The position numbers and the translations under genes are program-made. Positions 46,670-58,455 of a stretch of 64,000 nt of DNA are shown here, in pieces. The DNA comes from Pictodentalium vernedei (Eukaryota > Mollusca > Scaphopoda > Dentaliida > Dentaliidae): assembly GCA_031216915.1 (NCBI GenBank), contig CM062289.1:23455533-23519532 (forward strand), in the 5' to 3' direction. How positions within the stretch are numbered: the first letter of the stretch is position 1; each line of letters opens with the position of its first letter. Below the pieces are notes generated by a model that worked only from the letters and a program-made list of their open reading frames with translations, was not told where the DNA came from and made no database searches.

Positions 46670-46776
46670 TTATTATTCTTTTAACAGTTTACTCTTTAAC
46701 CTGTAATCAATTAACAGGTCGAATCTGTACTGGAGGTATGATAAATGATTTGTGTTGGGAATTTATATTCATTTAA

Positions 46777-46989
46777 CCCTTTACCTAACATGAAAAGCAG
46801 ACTACACTTGCAAAAAAAAAAATCTTGAATTCTGTTGAATAACTAATTTTTTGTCTCAAAAACAAAGATTATGACCTCGTTCCAACGAGGGGTCATAACC
46901 TATGTTTTTGAGACAAAAAATGATGAAAATTAATTGGCGATTTTGTAGAATAGCACTGGCTGGTTTTGACCGTTACGTTGGGTAAAGGG
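46777..46989. mobile_element. TTAA-flanked palindromic MITE P4 (core deletion)
   Basis: TTAA at 46773-46776 and 46990-46993. The central palindrome has collapsed to GACCTCGTTCCAACGAGGGGTC, missing most of one arm of the usual core. Confidence 0.78.
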
Positions 46990-47046
46990 TTAACAGGGTT
47001 ATTCAGTTAAGAGATATCCAATTAAATTTGCTCCACTGCAGTGGGT

Positions 47047-47401
47047 GGGCGCAGTGGCTCAGTTGGTAGAGGTGCAGGCTGCAAGCCGAGAGGTCCTCGG
47101 TTCAAATTCCACCTGCGGCAACCGCGTTGTGTCCTTGGGCAAGACACTTCACCTTCATTGCCCACGTGGGGTTACGGTGACGTTGTGTACTGAGGCGTAC
47201 TGCACGTCGATGGTGCACCTTTCTTCAACCAATGCTAACACTGCTTGTGTGGAGTTGGTATGTTGGTGAGCTGACAGTTATTCGCCATTGCTCGGTGGTT
47301 CTCTCTGGGTACTCCGGCTTCCTCCACCCGTAAAACTGTCACGGTCATGGTTAGCCATTGTGCAGAAATATGTGACCTTAAACCCTAATAAATATAAATA
47401 T
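47047..47401 (+). mobile_element. tRNA-derived SINE
   Basis: Same family as 26348, with B box GGTTCAAATTC. Flanked by a 12-bp duplication ACTG[C/T]AGTGGGT at 47035-47046 and 47402-47413. It landed across the right terminus of the pogo-like element; the distal copy (ACTGTAGTGGGT) still shows the ancestral CTG-TA junction. Confidence 0.85.
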
Positions 47402-47666
47402 ACTGTAGTGGGTACATATTTCAGATATAGGGTTTCATTCAGTAAAATATATCCACTTTTAATACATTTATACCTTTATAGTGATTATATCTCCAATATT
47501 CTACTTTCTTATGCCAGTCACACCAACATGTTAAATCTCGGATACAGAGGTAAAGGTGTCAGTAGCTGCACCAGAACATAGTCTTTACTTTCTTGTAGGG
47601 TACGTCTTTTGCTGCAGTATTTGGATTGTCCTTTGCAAACTTATTGTATTTATATACACATACAAA

Positions 47667-48240
47667 TAGGGCTGCACGGTATATCGATAAACCGACATAT
47701 ACCGGTATTCAAACCAATATCGATTGAATACCGGTGAAATTACAGAAATATCGGTTTATCGTCATTATTTACCCACAATTTAATTTTCAAGATGTCATTA
47801 GTTTTTTAACTTTAGCCCTGAATGAATAATATCCCTTTATCCCTGGAATCGCCTGCTTGTGTCCTCGTAATATACAAATACAGCAGTTGAAAAAATAATT
47901 TTAAAAAATTTCAGCAAGACTATATCATGTGACCCCTCATTGGAACGAGCTCGTTGAGCTCGTTCCAATGAGGGGTCACATGATATAGTTTTGTTGAAAT
48001 ATTTGGGAAAAATCTGATTAATTAATTTTGAAAATAATAAATTTTGATATTGTCTGGGTTGGGTAAAGGTTTTTCGAACCGCATCATCAAGGCAGGCTAA
48101 TTCGTTCCGACTGTGATGCCTCGAGTGTCGATTGTGGTACTTGTGTTCCTATCTGAACAGTTTTCGATATTACCGGTATACCACAGTTTCTTTTTTTAAT
48201 ACTGATACCGGTATTCAGTTTTGAATATCGTGCAGCCCTA
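47667..48240. mobile_element. hAT-type MITE with nested palindromic MITE P5
   Basis: Termini TAGGGCTGCACGGTAT / ATATCGTGCAGCCCTA; exact duplication CATACAAA at 47659-47666 and 48241-48248. The middle (about 47830-48069) is a worn P1-type palindrome with core CTCATTGGAACGAGCTCG but no TTAA on its left. Confidence 0.88.
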
Positions 48241-48248
48241 CATACAAA

Positions 48249-50597
48249 TCAACTATTTTATTATGAGAATGCATTGCGCTGTAGCTATTAGTCCAAGGAC
48301 AATATCCCTTGATTGTTGACAGTTATCTACTTAGGCAACGGTATGAGCCTAGTGATTAAAATGCGCATTCCCCCAGCATTGCAGCATGCACATAACTTTA
48401 AGCCTTTTAGAACGATCATATTTCATGCTAGAAACTGATATTCTATATACTAAACATTGTAACGACCTAGTAATGGATAAAGGTCGCCGATAAATTCGAA
48501 CTCATTAATTGTATCACCTACGTTAATCTGAATTAAACTGATACGACTCGATGTATAAACATTGGACCAACCTAATAACAGGGCTGCATCCATTTACTGG
48601 AAAGCCTGGCGTCGTATTTTGTCAAACAACCAGTGGAGCACATGCATTCGCAATGTAGCATGCATTCACAGATGAGCCTTAGAGTGAGGGCAAGGGGTGG
48701 ATGAAGGGAACAGGGAGCTAAGTCATTCACCCTTGGTCTTCCACCAGTGCCATCGACTATTACGCATACCGGATACTGCTGCGATGTCACCAATTTCACG
48801 TCATATAATGCGGGCAAATTCCACATAGTGGAAAACATACAGTAGTTACTCAAGATCCACAAATCACGCTTGGTGTAGTCGAGTGCTCTTATTCAATGTA
48901 AATCACAGGTGCACTCAATGCCTATAGCACAGATAACCAACCACCAATTGTATAAAGGTCTCCGATAATTTTGAACTCATTTATCGTATCACCAATGTTA
49001 GGCTGTATTACTGAACTGTCTACAGACCAATACAATGTCACAAACTTAGAAAAGACAAAATGCATTCTGTTGTGACTCTCCCTCCAAATATATTGCGGAT
49101 TAAATTCCGTAAAAGTACCAATGGGCTTTAACCTATGCACAACAGTACTTTGGAGACAAAGTTCGCAATACTCAATTTAGGCACATACTGAATCTCCAAG
49201 CCACTGTATGGTGTATAACTATAGTCTTATTTCGAACCAATCAGACTGGATTTGATTCTAGCAATGTCAGTCAGTAACATCTGGAAATAAGTCTCCTCAG
49301 CCACTATCCAAACACTGACCTATCTGAATTGGCTACCTACTTACATATATTGGTTCTCTCCAAACAAACTGAAATACACAATGAGGACCACCAACATGAC
49401 TCCAGTCCTTGGATATAATTGTAGACTGGAATGATGCGGGAGCTAGTCCTTGGTGGATTACACTCAAACATGGCCACATACTGCATGGGTTAACATAACT
49501 CCCACGGTTGCTTCCAGTGACTCTGTGGTGCCTGCCCTCACCTTTTCTCGCCTTAGCAGGGGTGCAGGAATTCAAATTTAGCATTACCTGAAAACCGGTT
49601 ATGTAAATTCTTTTTTGCATAACCCAATTTTTTTTGCATAACCCATTGTAGATGCCGAAGGCATCTACAGTGAGTGCCGAAGGCATGAGCAGATTAGGGG
49701 GGTCTGGGGTTCTCCCCCCAGAAAAATTGAGAAATGTGCTATCAAATGAAGCCTTCTGGTGGCTTTGGGGCTGAAAATTTACTTTATTTTTTGGTCACCA
49801 AAATCACCTTTTTTAAACAGCATGTTTCAAATTTTCATGATTGTTACATGTACTAACTTGGAAATTTTAATTCACGCCGTTAATGTACGTTTTCACATTG
49901 TTCAGGGCACTGCCTTTCAACCCTCTTAATTTCGCTTCCTTCTATATATAATCCCACATTTCGCTGCATATTGTACAACGTAAGTTTTCAATTTTGCCGT
50001 TCTCATTGAGATCATATAAAAATAGTTCGGAACTTGACCACTTTTTAAAAGTATTTCCGTTCACGGACTCTTGCTTATTTGCCATTTTGAAAATTCGCGG
50101 TACACATGTTTTTTTATTTACTATAAAAGCCGGGTATATTCTGTTTATACAATCATGTTTTCACTGATAACCACTTTTATGTGGAGCGCAAAACACGATT
50201 GTAGAAATAGTCTATACCTATTGACCAATCGGCGATGCGTATCATGTGAAATTAGATCACTTGTTTATTTGTCATGACAACCCAGCCACTTCGAAAAACA
50301 ATGAAACCCAGTCTCAGCTTGTCGACTCAATCCGACTGTGGTCAATGCACATTGCTTTTAACTGATAAATAATAACGAAACACCCGAACTTGGAGAATTT
50401 TTATTTCATTAAAATCATGTAAATGCAGACACTTTTTATTGAATGCAAATAACAACATGCACGATTTATTTCCGGGCACATCAAAGTGGTTAGGCCAAAT
50501 CTGAAGAAGAACGGAAACACGGTTTTGCCAATTGCAGTTTGCACGAACGATGCACAAACGAAACGGTCATTCATGCAATTTCTGCACCCCTGCTTAG
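48249..50597. other. Intron 5, largely unassigned
   Basis: No gene or complete element recognised. A roughly 75-bp segment (GGTC.CCGATAA.TT.GAACTC) is repeated at 48480 and 48954. Around 49648-49720 a GATGCCGAAGGCATC hairpin with GGGGGTCTGGGG suggests the end of another repeat. Confidence 0.35.
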
Positions 50598-50788
50598 TTT
50601 AGTCAGGCATCAATATTTTCCTTTGGCACACCCTACAGGGCATATTTATGATCAGATCGGTTTGAAACTTGGTACGCTTGTTTGGGGTAACCTTGAGATG
50701 GGAGCTGTCGATTTTCTTCAATTTCTGTCAACAACTGTTGCCATTGACAATGACCTTTGATGAACTTAGTAAAAACTTAGTGCAGTTA
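50598..50788 (+). repeat. Family D repeat, left part
   Basis: Units of about 170 bp containing AGGGCATATTTATGATCAGA and GGGAGCTGTCGATTTTCTT. It continues at 52929 after the Q1 element, into which B2 had inserted. Confidence 0.55.
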
Positions 50789-52928
50789 GGCCACACAAAG
50801 TAGATCTTCTGTTTCTCAGGCCATTATTTGTGCAATTGCATGCAGGCGAACGTTTTTTTATTTTATTTTTTATTTCAGTAATTATTTTTTTGCCATCAAA
50901 AGTTCATGTTCTTGGTTCAGGTTTTAGGCCTCATAATCTACAGAATAGCATGGGTGGTGCTGTATTTCATTCCTTGAGTGCAAGAAGACTTTGCAATGCT
51001 AAAGCATTGCAAAGCCTTCTTGCAATCAAGGGACAAATTCCTAAATTTTTTTTAACTCGGTAAAATATCAGACACAAACCATTTAATTTTTATTTTTAGC
51101 TCAACTTTGGCGAAGCCAAATTTGAGCTTATGCCATGGCCTGTCGTCCGTCTGTCCGTCAACAATTGGATATGGCTTGGGCTAGAGGGTGTATTTATGAA
51201 CCGATCTTTACGAAACTTCTTGAGTACCTTTGTTATGTCCGTGGGACGAGAACGAGTGTTTTTGGGTGCGGTACGAAATTCAAGATGGCTGCTAGCCACC
51301 ATTTTGTACCGACGATGCAGAAATCTGTTTTTTTGTACAGAACTTCCATATGAAAGCTCTGATTTGAATAATTTTTTGTATGAATGTTTAGTACCATGGG
51401 ATACATCACATATAATACAGGTTTTTTTCTTGTGCGTAAATTATGCAAATTAGACTAACTTTGATGTTTTTTGGTGTTACTTTCAGCACTGTAAGTGCAA
51501 ATGCCAATACGGCTCGGGCTAGAGGCCGTATTTATGAACCGATCTTTACGAAACTCCTTGGGTACCTTTGTTATCACCGTGGGACGAGAACGAGTGTTTT
51601 GGGGTCCGGTCCAAAATTCAAGATGGCCGATGGCAGCCATTTTGTACAAAATTTGGTGCAACCCAGATTTTTGCACAGAACTTCCATATGAAAGCGCTGA
51701 TTTGAATAATTTTTTGTGTGAATGTTTAGTACCATGGGATACATCACATATAATACGGGTTTTTTCTTGTGCAGAAATTATGCAAATTAGATCGATCTTC
51801 ACGAAACGTCTTGGGTACCTTTGTTATCACCTTGGGATGAGAATGAGTGTTTCTGGGTGCGGTCCAAAATTCAAGATGGCTGCCAGTGGCCATTTTGTAC
51901 CGAAATTAGGTCTGATCAGTTTTTTGTACACAACTTCTATATGGCTCAGGCTAGAGGCCGTATTTATGAACCAATCTTTACGGAACTTCTTGGGTACCTT
52001 TGTTATCACCGTGGGATGAGAACGAGTGTTTTGGGGTGTGGTCCGAAATTCAAGATGGCCACCAGCAGCCATTTTGTACCAAAATTAGTGCAATCAGTCT
52101 TTTGTACAGAACTTCTGTATGAAAGTTCTGATTTGAATAAATTTTTGTATGAATGTTTAGTAAAATGGAATACATCACATATAGTACAGGTTTTTCTCTC
52201 GTGCAGAAATTATGCAAATTAGACTAACTTTGATGTTTTTTGGTATTACTTTCAGCACTGTAAGTGCAAATGCCAATACGGCTCGAGCTAGAGTCTGTAT
52301 TTATGAACCGATCTTCACAAAACTTCTTGGGTACCTTTGTTATCACCTTGGGACGAGAACGAGTGTTTCTGGATGTGGTCCAAAATTCAAGATGGCTGCC
52401 ATTGGCCATTTTGTACCGAAATTAGGTCCAATCAGTTTTTTGCCACAACTTCTACACAGCTCATATTTGTGAACTGATCTTCACGAAACTTCTTGGGTAC
52501 CTTTGTTTTCACCTTGGGACAGGAATAAGTGTGTTTTGGGGTGCCTTTATTATCACTGTGCTATGAGAACAAATATTTTGGGGTTCAGTCAGACCCACTC
52601 TGGGACTCAACGATTTTTTTCTAGGTTAGCATCTGACTGTCACCCACCTTTACAATACTTCACCTATACATTTGTTACAGGCAACGGTCAGTATTTATGT
52701 ACAGACCGTTGCAATACTTTATATGTACCTTTGTTATCAGGTCATTACCTAGATTTTGTCATTGCTGTGTCACATACTACATGTACATGTCTTTGTCTTA
52801 ACAACTTGAGCTACAGTGTCATTGACACTTACATTTTAAGTTTAAATTGGTTATAAAAAGAGAGCATGCAGCAGCCAAAAGGACTATGCGGGAGGGCCTG
52901 AGAAACAGATATTTTATTTTTTTAGGCC
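50789..52928. mobile_element. Harbinger-like element Q1 (hosts family B copy 2)
   Basis: Inverted ends GGCCACACAAAGTAGATC and TATTTTATTTTTTTAGGCC with subterminal CTGTTTCTCAGGCC / GGCCTGAGAAACAG. TTA duplication at 50786-50788 and 52929-52931, a typical PIF/Harbinger TWA target. The interior includes a hairpin at about 50980-51030 (GAAGACTTTGCAATGC and inverse). Confidence 0.65.
51098..52835 (+). mobile_element. Pearl/Helentron-like element, family B (copy 2)
   Basis: Same structure as 22694-24849: 5' hairpin AGCTCAACTTTGGC/GCCAAATTTGAGCT, CCGTCTGTCCGTC, units with AGAGGCCGTATTTATGAACC, 3' hairpin AGTGTCATTGACACT. The pair changes in the 5' hairpin (GGCGAAGCC against GACAAAGTC in copy 1) preserve pairing. 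Confidence 0.75.
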
Positions 52929-53878
52929 TTAAGCATCATTATTTCCCTTTGACACACCCTGCAGGGCACATTTATGATTATATTGTTTGAAAACTTAGTG
53001 TGCTTGTGTGGGGTGACATCTATATGGGAGCTATCGATTTTCTTTGAACTTATTTTAGTCAGACCTCAATATTTCCCTTTAACACACCCTTCAGGGCACA
53101 TTTATGATCGGATCACTTTGAAACTTAGTATGTGGATTCAGCTTGACCTTCAGATGTGAGCTCCTGATTTTTTTTCTTCAACATAAAAAGTTATTGTTAT
53201 CACCAGTCTTTGAACTTACTGCATTTGTGCAGCAACTTATCCCTTTTCCACTCTGTATGGGATATATTATGAATTTCCATAAAAAAGAAAAAAAAAAATT
53301 TTGCCACAAGCAATGACATTCAATCTTAGTGTATGTGTGCATTAACATCTTCCTTTGGCATGCTTCAGAGTGCACATTCATCATCAGGTTGTTTTGAAAC
53401 TGTATGCTTATGTAGGGTGACAAAGATAGGAGCTGTTGATTTTCTTTTCATTTCCATCAAAAACTGTTGCTTTTAGCAACAATCTTTGAAGTTATTGCAT
53501 TTGCATTTGTGCATCAACATTTTTTTTTCACATGGCCTACAGGGCACATTTATCTTAGGACTGTTTTAGAACTTGGTTTGCTCATTAGGCGGGACCTCCA
53601 AATAAGAGCTATTGATTAGCTCTTTTCTGTGAAAAAAGTTGCCGTTTACAATAACCTCTGAACTTATTGCATTTGTGTATCAACATTCTTCCTTTAGCCA
53701 GTCTTACAGTTTATGTTTAAAAATGCATGGATTACTTTGACGTTGTGCACACATAATGCTGTTATGTTTAAATTTCAACATATAACAATGGTACGAATGA
53801 TCTACAGTTTTGCCATTTCACTTATAACTTCAAGTTCAAGTTTGTCAAGTTGAGCTACAGTGTTATTAACACTTTCAT
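52929..53878 (+). mobile_element. Family D repeat, right part
   Basis: About five units of about 170 bp (CAGGGCACATTTATGATC, AAACTTAGT). It ends AAGTTGAGCT, hairpin AGTGTTATTAACACT, TTTCATT, like families B and R. Confidence 0.6.
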
Positions 53879-53897
53879 TTTTCTTTTCATACCTTTA

Positions 53898-53925
53898 TCC
53901 CCCCCCCCCCCCCCCCCCCCCCCCC
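53898..53925. repeat. C homopolymer
   Basis: Nearly 30 consecutive C. Length is probably uncertain in the assembly. Confidence 0.8.
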
Positions 53926-54967
53926 TCCAAAAAAAACTCCAAAACTTTACCAGGAGGAATAACATAGAATGAAGTTGCCAGATGAATACGGTTCTGTTGC
54001 GGTTATTAGTGTTCAAATAATTTTATAATTTATTTTCTTATTTTTACAAATAAGCATTTGAGACTTACATATAATAAATAAAACACTGAATAACTTTTGT
54101 GGAATCAAATTGGGTTTTATTGTTTGTCCAACATCCAAAACAAAAAATAAAAGAACCACATGGTTATTTTCTTTGAAGCATAAGGTCAACAATATCCCAC
54201 ATTTCTCATTTATGAGAACAGAGATCCTGTGGACAATAGGAAAGGAAATACACCAGCAGCAAGCTTGTTTGCTCTACCGGGAAAGAGCATGCTAAATGAT
54301 GGAGTACGAATACTGTTTGCGAAATTCGACACACAGCCATTTTTATTAGATAATTAGGAAAATTAACGATACAAATTGTTTTTTTCGTTATAATAATGAG
54401 CAGTGTGCCCTACTTAATATGTTACATGAATGTGAAACAAAGCCAAGGTAGAGCAAAGGTAGACGATGATCCGCCTAAGATGAAGTCCACATTACAATGA
54501 AGCGAACCTCAATGGAATGGCTCCATGGAATGTGGGCACCATCCCGCCAACCCGAAGCTGCTGGTGGAAAAAGGTACGGCACCACAAGGACTGAAATAAC
54601 CCAGGAGGCTAAGGGCGAGAGAGCTGTGACAGGTGTCTGTTACAGGCAGGTGGGGAGGGAAATGCATCCTGTAGGAAGCAGCATGGAACAAGAAAATCAG
54701 ACATGCAAAAACATGATCATAAAAAACGGTTGGACACTCACCACTTCAGCTGCTGTATCTTCAGACACTTACCAGGTGAGGGAGAAATATATGAGCATCC
54801 GTTTCAATCCTCCGAGAGTCCGACAAAGTAGGGTTCAAAGTTTAAAGGACATTGAGAACATTTCCCAGAATATTGTGATGTGTCCTCAACAAAAACACTG
54901 GTCCATATCACAAGCACTAATGAAAAATAAGAATACAAGATTTACACTGTCCATGAAGAATAACTAT
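53926..54967. other. Unassigned region with a 163-codon open frame
   Basis: The open frame at 54497-54988 (+) is the longest unexplained one here. Its product has no motif I recognise, and its last residues run into the TTAA MITE P6. No splice, promoter or homology support, so I do not call it a gene. Confidence 0.3.
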
Positions 54968-54971
54968 TTAA

Positions 54972-55216
54972 CCCTTTACCCAACGTAACGGCCAAAACCG
55001 GCCAGCGCTATTCTAAAAAATCGCCAATTAATTTTCATTATTTTTTTCATATTTTTGTCTCAAAAACATAGGTTTTGACCCCTCATTGGAACGAACTCGA
55101 CGAGCTCGTTCCATTGAGGGGTCATAACCTATGTTTTTGAGACAACAAATGAAAAAAATAAGTTATTCAAGAATTTTTTTTTCAAGTGTCGTCTGCTTTT
55201 CATGTTAGGTAAAGGG
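54972..55216. mobile_element. TTAA-flanked palindromic MITE P6
   Basis: TTAA at 54968-54971 and 55217-55220; ends CCCTTTACCCAACGTAACGG and CATGTTAGGTAAAGGG; core CTCATTGGAACGAACTCG. A clean reference copy of the family. Confidence 0.88.
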
Positions 55217-55659
55217 TTAATGTCATAAAGAAAGTTCTCCACACTGATGGCCATTGTGGTCGCAAATCGAAAGCACTCATCCTGAGGTGTTCCATCTGTG
55301 TCCCAATGCAGACTGAAGTTCAGCAATAAAGATGATTCTGTGGACACTATATCGATGCTCAAGAGACGTAAAAATGGATGTGTCCATCAGATTGTCGTAG
55401 GAACATGTTGTGATAGCTGGTTGCAGGATGCCAAACACCTAATTTATGGGTGAAACAGCCCGGACACCATCAAGAAAATACAAGGTGAAAGGCCCACTCT
55501 GTCTTTCGGGGTTTGTCGTGAACATGAGATCCAGCCCAAGCCGACCAAGGGGACAAAAGCAGCAGCAGCCACAGCAAACAGGTAATACAATAATCCAAGT
55601 GACATTAAAAAATTAATGGTGCATAAGTACCTGTAGTGTCCTAAATGCTCGAGCCCAAG

Positions 55660-56425
55660 CCCGAGTTCATGAAATGGCAGGGGCGCAAATATAAGCCCTG
55701 AAAGCATTGGACCGCCAGCGACCCATTTGCGTAATCTGTGCATCACTATAGTTCCACGATGCCGCCAAGGTTGCTGCACCAATGCGGAAGCTATGGCCCT
55801 TAAAAAATTTGGGATCTAAACCGCAAAAAGATAAACATTGATTTAAAGTATTTGTAAAGTCTTTCCGAAAAATTGGAGAACCATCTGGGAAGGCAAACAG
55901 GGGACCCTCGGCGGTACCTCTCAGGTTTAGATAAGATGTTAAAAGACCAACAGGACAATGGGGCCCACCAGTTGCATCAACAGTGACCAAATGAGGCTTT
56001 TTCTGCAGGTTATGTTTGAAATCCCGATAGGCAAGGCTCACTGATGTGAGGTCAATGTGGGCATCACATAACTGCAAAACTTTCACCGACTCGGAGGTCT
56101 GAGAGGGAGAGTTCCCCAATGCGGGCAAACGAGTAGAAAGCTGTGGTAAACATAGCACGAAAGAGACTGTACTGATAAGCAGTATCAGAACAATGAGCCA
56201 AACAGTCTAATAACCTTTGTAGTCTAATAACCTTTGGATTCAGAGATAGGCATCCGCAAATCGGAACAGGGCTGTAATCGCTGCACCCCTGCCAAGAGCT
56301 TGCATACTAAGAATGCTTGTGTGGGGTCAGGCAGAGACTGCATTTTATGAAATAAGGAAAGGGCTGACAGCATGGATGTGATGGATTTGGAGAAATAATT
56401 GTCATGAAATAAGTGTGACACAAAA
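55660..56425 (-). pseudogene. Tyrosine recombinase (Crypton/DIRS-type), broken
   Basis: Reading right to left in three frames: an N-terminal SAM-like core-binding domain (HLFHDNYFSKSITSMLSALS, DPTQAFLVCKLLAGVQR, LRMPIS), then LLDCLAHCSDTAYQ and AFYSFARIGELSL with the first catalytic arginine, then a long stretch to KGHSFRIGAATLAASW (H-x-x-R box), MGRWRSNAFRAYI (GRW box and tyrosine). All four landmark residues are visible, but stops and frameshifts near 56210 (next to a 17-bp tandem duplication, AAAGGTTATTAGACTAC) and near 56060 break the frame. Such free-standing recombinases are encoded by Crypton or DIRS/Ngaro-type mobile elements. No reverse transcriptase is adjacent. The far right lies against the assembly gap. 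Confidence 0.8.
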
Positions 56426-56525
56426 AGGCAGATGAGGTGAACCTTGATCAGCCACTGTACTCTGATACCGAACCGGGAACAAAACTGGGTAAACTTATCC
56501 CTTGTGTGACTGTAAAACTGCCTGG

Positions 56526-56625
56526 NNNNNNNNNNNNNNNNNNNNNNNNNNNNNNNNNNNNNNNNNNNNNNNNNNNNNNNNNNNNNNNNNNNNNNNNNNN
56601 NNNNNNNNNNNNNNNNNNNNNNNNN
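56526..56625. other. Assembly gap (100 N)
   Basis: Exactly 100 N. It abuts an 80-bp sequence that recurs at 58749-58823. Confidence 0.99.
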
Positions 56626-56632
56626 GTTTTTT

Positions 56633-56713
56633 TGTCTCGAATTTCAATTTCAAAATTTTTCCCGACGGAAAGCCCCCTCCAATTAGAGGGGACACCCTCT
56701 TGTGCTCGCCCAC
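56633..56713 (+). repeat. Direct repeat flanking the minisatellite region (copy 1)
   Basis: GACGGAAAGCCCCCTCC and GAGGGGACACCCTCTTG are shared with 58749-58823. The two differ by a 6-bp ATTTCA duplication. In copy 2 the sequence runs straight into 48-bp units. Confidence 0.8.
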
Positions 56714-57195
56714 ATCTTGCTGCTGCAGGGCTCGGATGGTGCAGCGAATCATATTCGGTATGCCCCCTAGATATTACTCTTCTCCCCCTAACTTTGATAT
56801 CTTCGCTACGCGCCTGATGATGTCACATACCCCCCACACTTCACAATTAGTTTAACTTAATATTTGAAAAAAGACGTTTTCCAGGACATACACCACAGGT
56901 CTGTAAAGTCAGCTGGGGGACGAGAATGATGAGACCCCTCCATTTAAGCTTTAGTTTAACTTTCAAAATCTGATGCCCCAAAAAGAGCCATATCCCGAGG
57001 GTATCTAATTTGCTTCGCGTTCAAGTTTTAGAAATTATAAGAAACTGCTAATGGTTGAGCTCTACGCAGAATAGATTGCCACATCTTGTGTTTTTACGAC
57101 CTTTTGGTTATTTGTAGTTATCGAACCATGTAACGACGACGATGTTTTGGTATAGAATGTACAGTATAGCTATTAACCTGAATCAATATGCTTTG

Positions 57196-58455
57196 TGATA
57201 TTCTCTGGACTGGTCAATGATGAAGTGAGATATCGTCATTATGTGATATTCTCTGGACTGGTCAATGATGAAGTGGGATATCATCATTATGTGATATTCT
57301 CTGGACTGGTTAATGATGAAGTGGGATATCATCATTATTTAATATTCTCTGGACTGGTTAATGATGACGTGGGATATCATCATTATTTGATATTCTCTCT
57401 GGACTGGTTAATGATGAAGTGGGATATCATCATTATGTGATATTCCTCTGGACTGGTTAATGATGAAGTGGGATATCATCATTATTTAATATTCTCTGGA
57501 CTGGTTAATGATGACGTGGGATATCATCATTATGTGATATTCTCTGGACTGGTTAATGATGAAGTGGGATATCATCATTATTTGATATTCTCTGGACTGG
57601 TTGATGATGAAGTGGGATATCATCATTATGTGATATTCTCTGGACTGGTTAATGATGAAGTGGGATATCATCATTATTAGATATTCTCTGCACTGGTTAA
57701 TAATGAAGTGGGATATCATCATTATGTGATATTCTCTGGGACTGGTTAATGATGAAGTGGGATATCATCATTATGTGATATTCTCTGGACTGGTTAATGA
57801 TGAAGTGGGATATCATCATTATTTAATATTCTCTGGACTGGTTAATGATGACGTAGGATATCATCATTATGTGATATTTTCTGGACTGGTTAATGATGAA
57901 GTGGGATATCATCAATATGTGATATTCTCTGGACTGGTTAATGATGAAGTAGTATATCATCATTATTTGATATTCTCTGGACTGGTTAATGATGAAGTGG
58001 GATATCATCATTATGTGATATTCTCTGGACTGGTTAATGATGAAGTAGTATATCATCATTATTTGATATTCTCTGGACTGGTTAATGATGAAGTGGGATA
58101 TCATCATTATGTGATATTCTCTGGACTGGGTTATGATGAAGTGGGATATCATCATATGTGATATTCTCTGGACTGGTTAATGATGAAGTGGGATATCATC
58201 ATTATTTAATATTCTCTGGACTGGTTAATGATGACGTAGGATATCATCATTATGTGATATTTTCTGGACTGGTTATGATGAAGTGGGATATCATCATTAT
58301 GTGATATTCTCTGGACTGGTTATTGATGAAGTGGGATATCATCATTATTTAATATTCTCTGGACTGGTTAATGATGAAGTGGGATATCATCATTATGTGA
58401 TATTCTCTGGATTGGTCAATGATGAAGTGGGATATCATCATTATGTGATATTCTC
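57196..58455 (+). repeat. 48-bp minisatellite, about 26 copies
   Basis: Unit TGATATTCTCTGGACTGG..., 48 bp, with variants (GACGTGGG, GTAGTATATC, ATTTAATATT). Because 48 is a multiple of 3 and lacks stops, long frames open on both strands: VIFSGLVNDEVGYHHY forward and a 16-residue period in reverse. Variants recur about 385 bp apart (57823 and 58208), suggesting higher-order duplication. Confidence 0.95.

Larger units (their letters stand above)
44223..47038. mobile_element. pogo/Tc1-like element with two nested insertions
   Basis: Left end CTGTGGAGCCCTGTTAATTG after TA (44221-44222). Right end is GAGATATCCAATTAAATTTG then CTCCACTG. It hosts a family S element (44474-46669) and TTAA MITE P4. 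The host sequence otherwise aligns with the element at 62314-62980, which lacks the S insertion. Confidence 0.75.

Noticed and set aside
51495-52019. 174-codon open frame and similar frames in 22726-24483
   Set aside because: They follow the tandem units of family B on both strands and repeat the same peptide. The frames end at unit boundaries.
54497-54988. 163-codon open frame
   Set aside because: No recognised motif, the C-terminal codons run into a TTAA MITE, and composition is not clearly coding.
57757-58161. Repeat protein with a 16-residue period
   Set aside because: The 48-bp unit is a multiple of three and stop-free on both strands, so open frames arise automatically. No start or promoter context.
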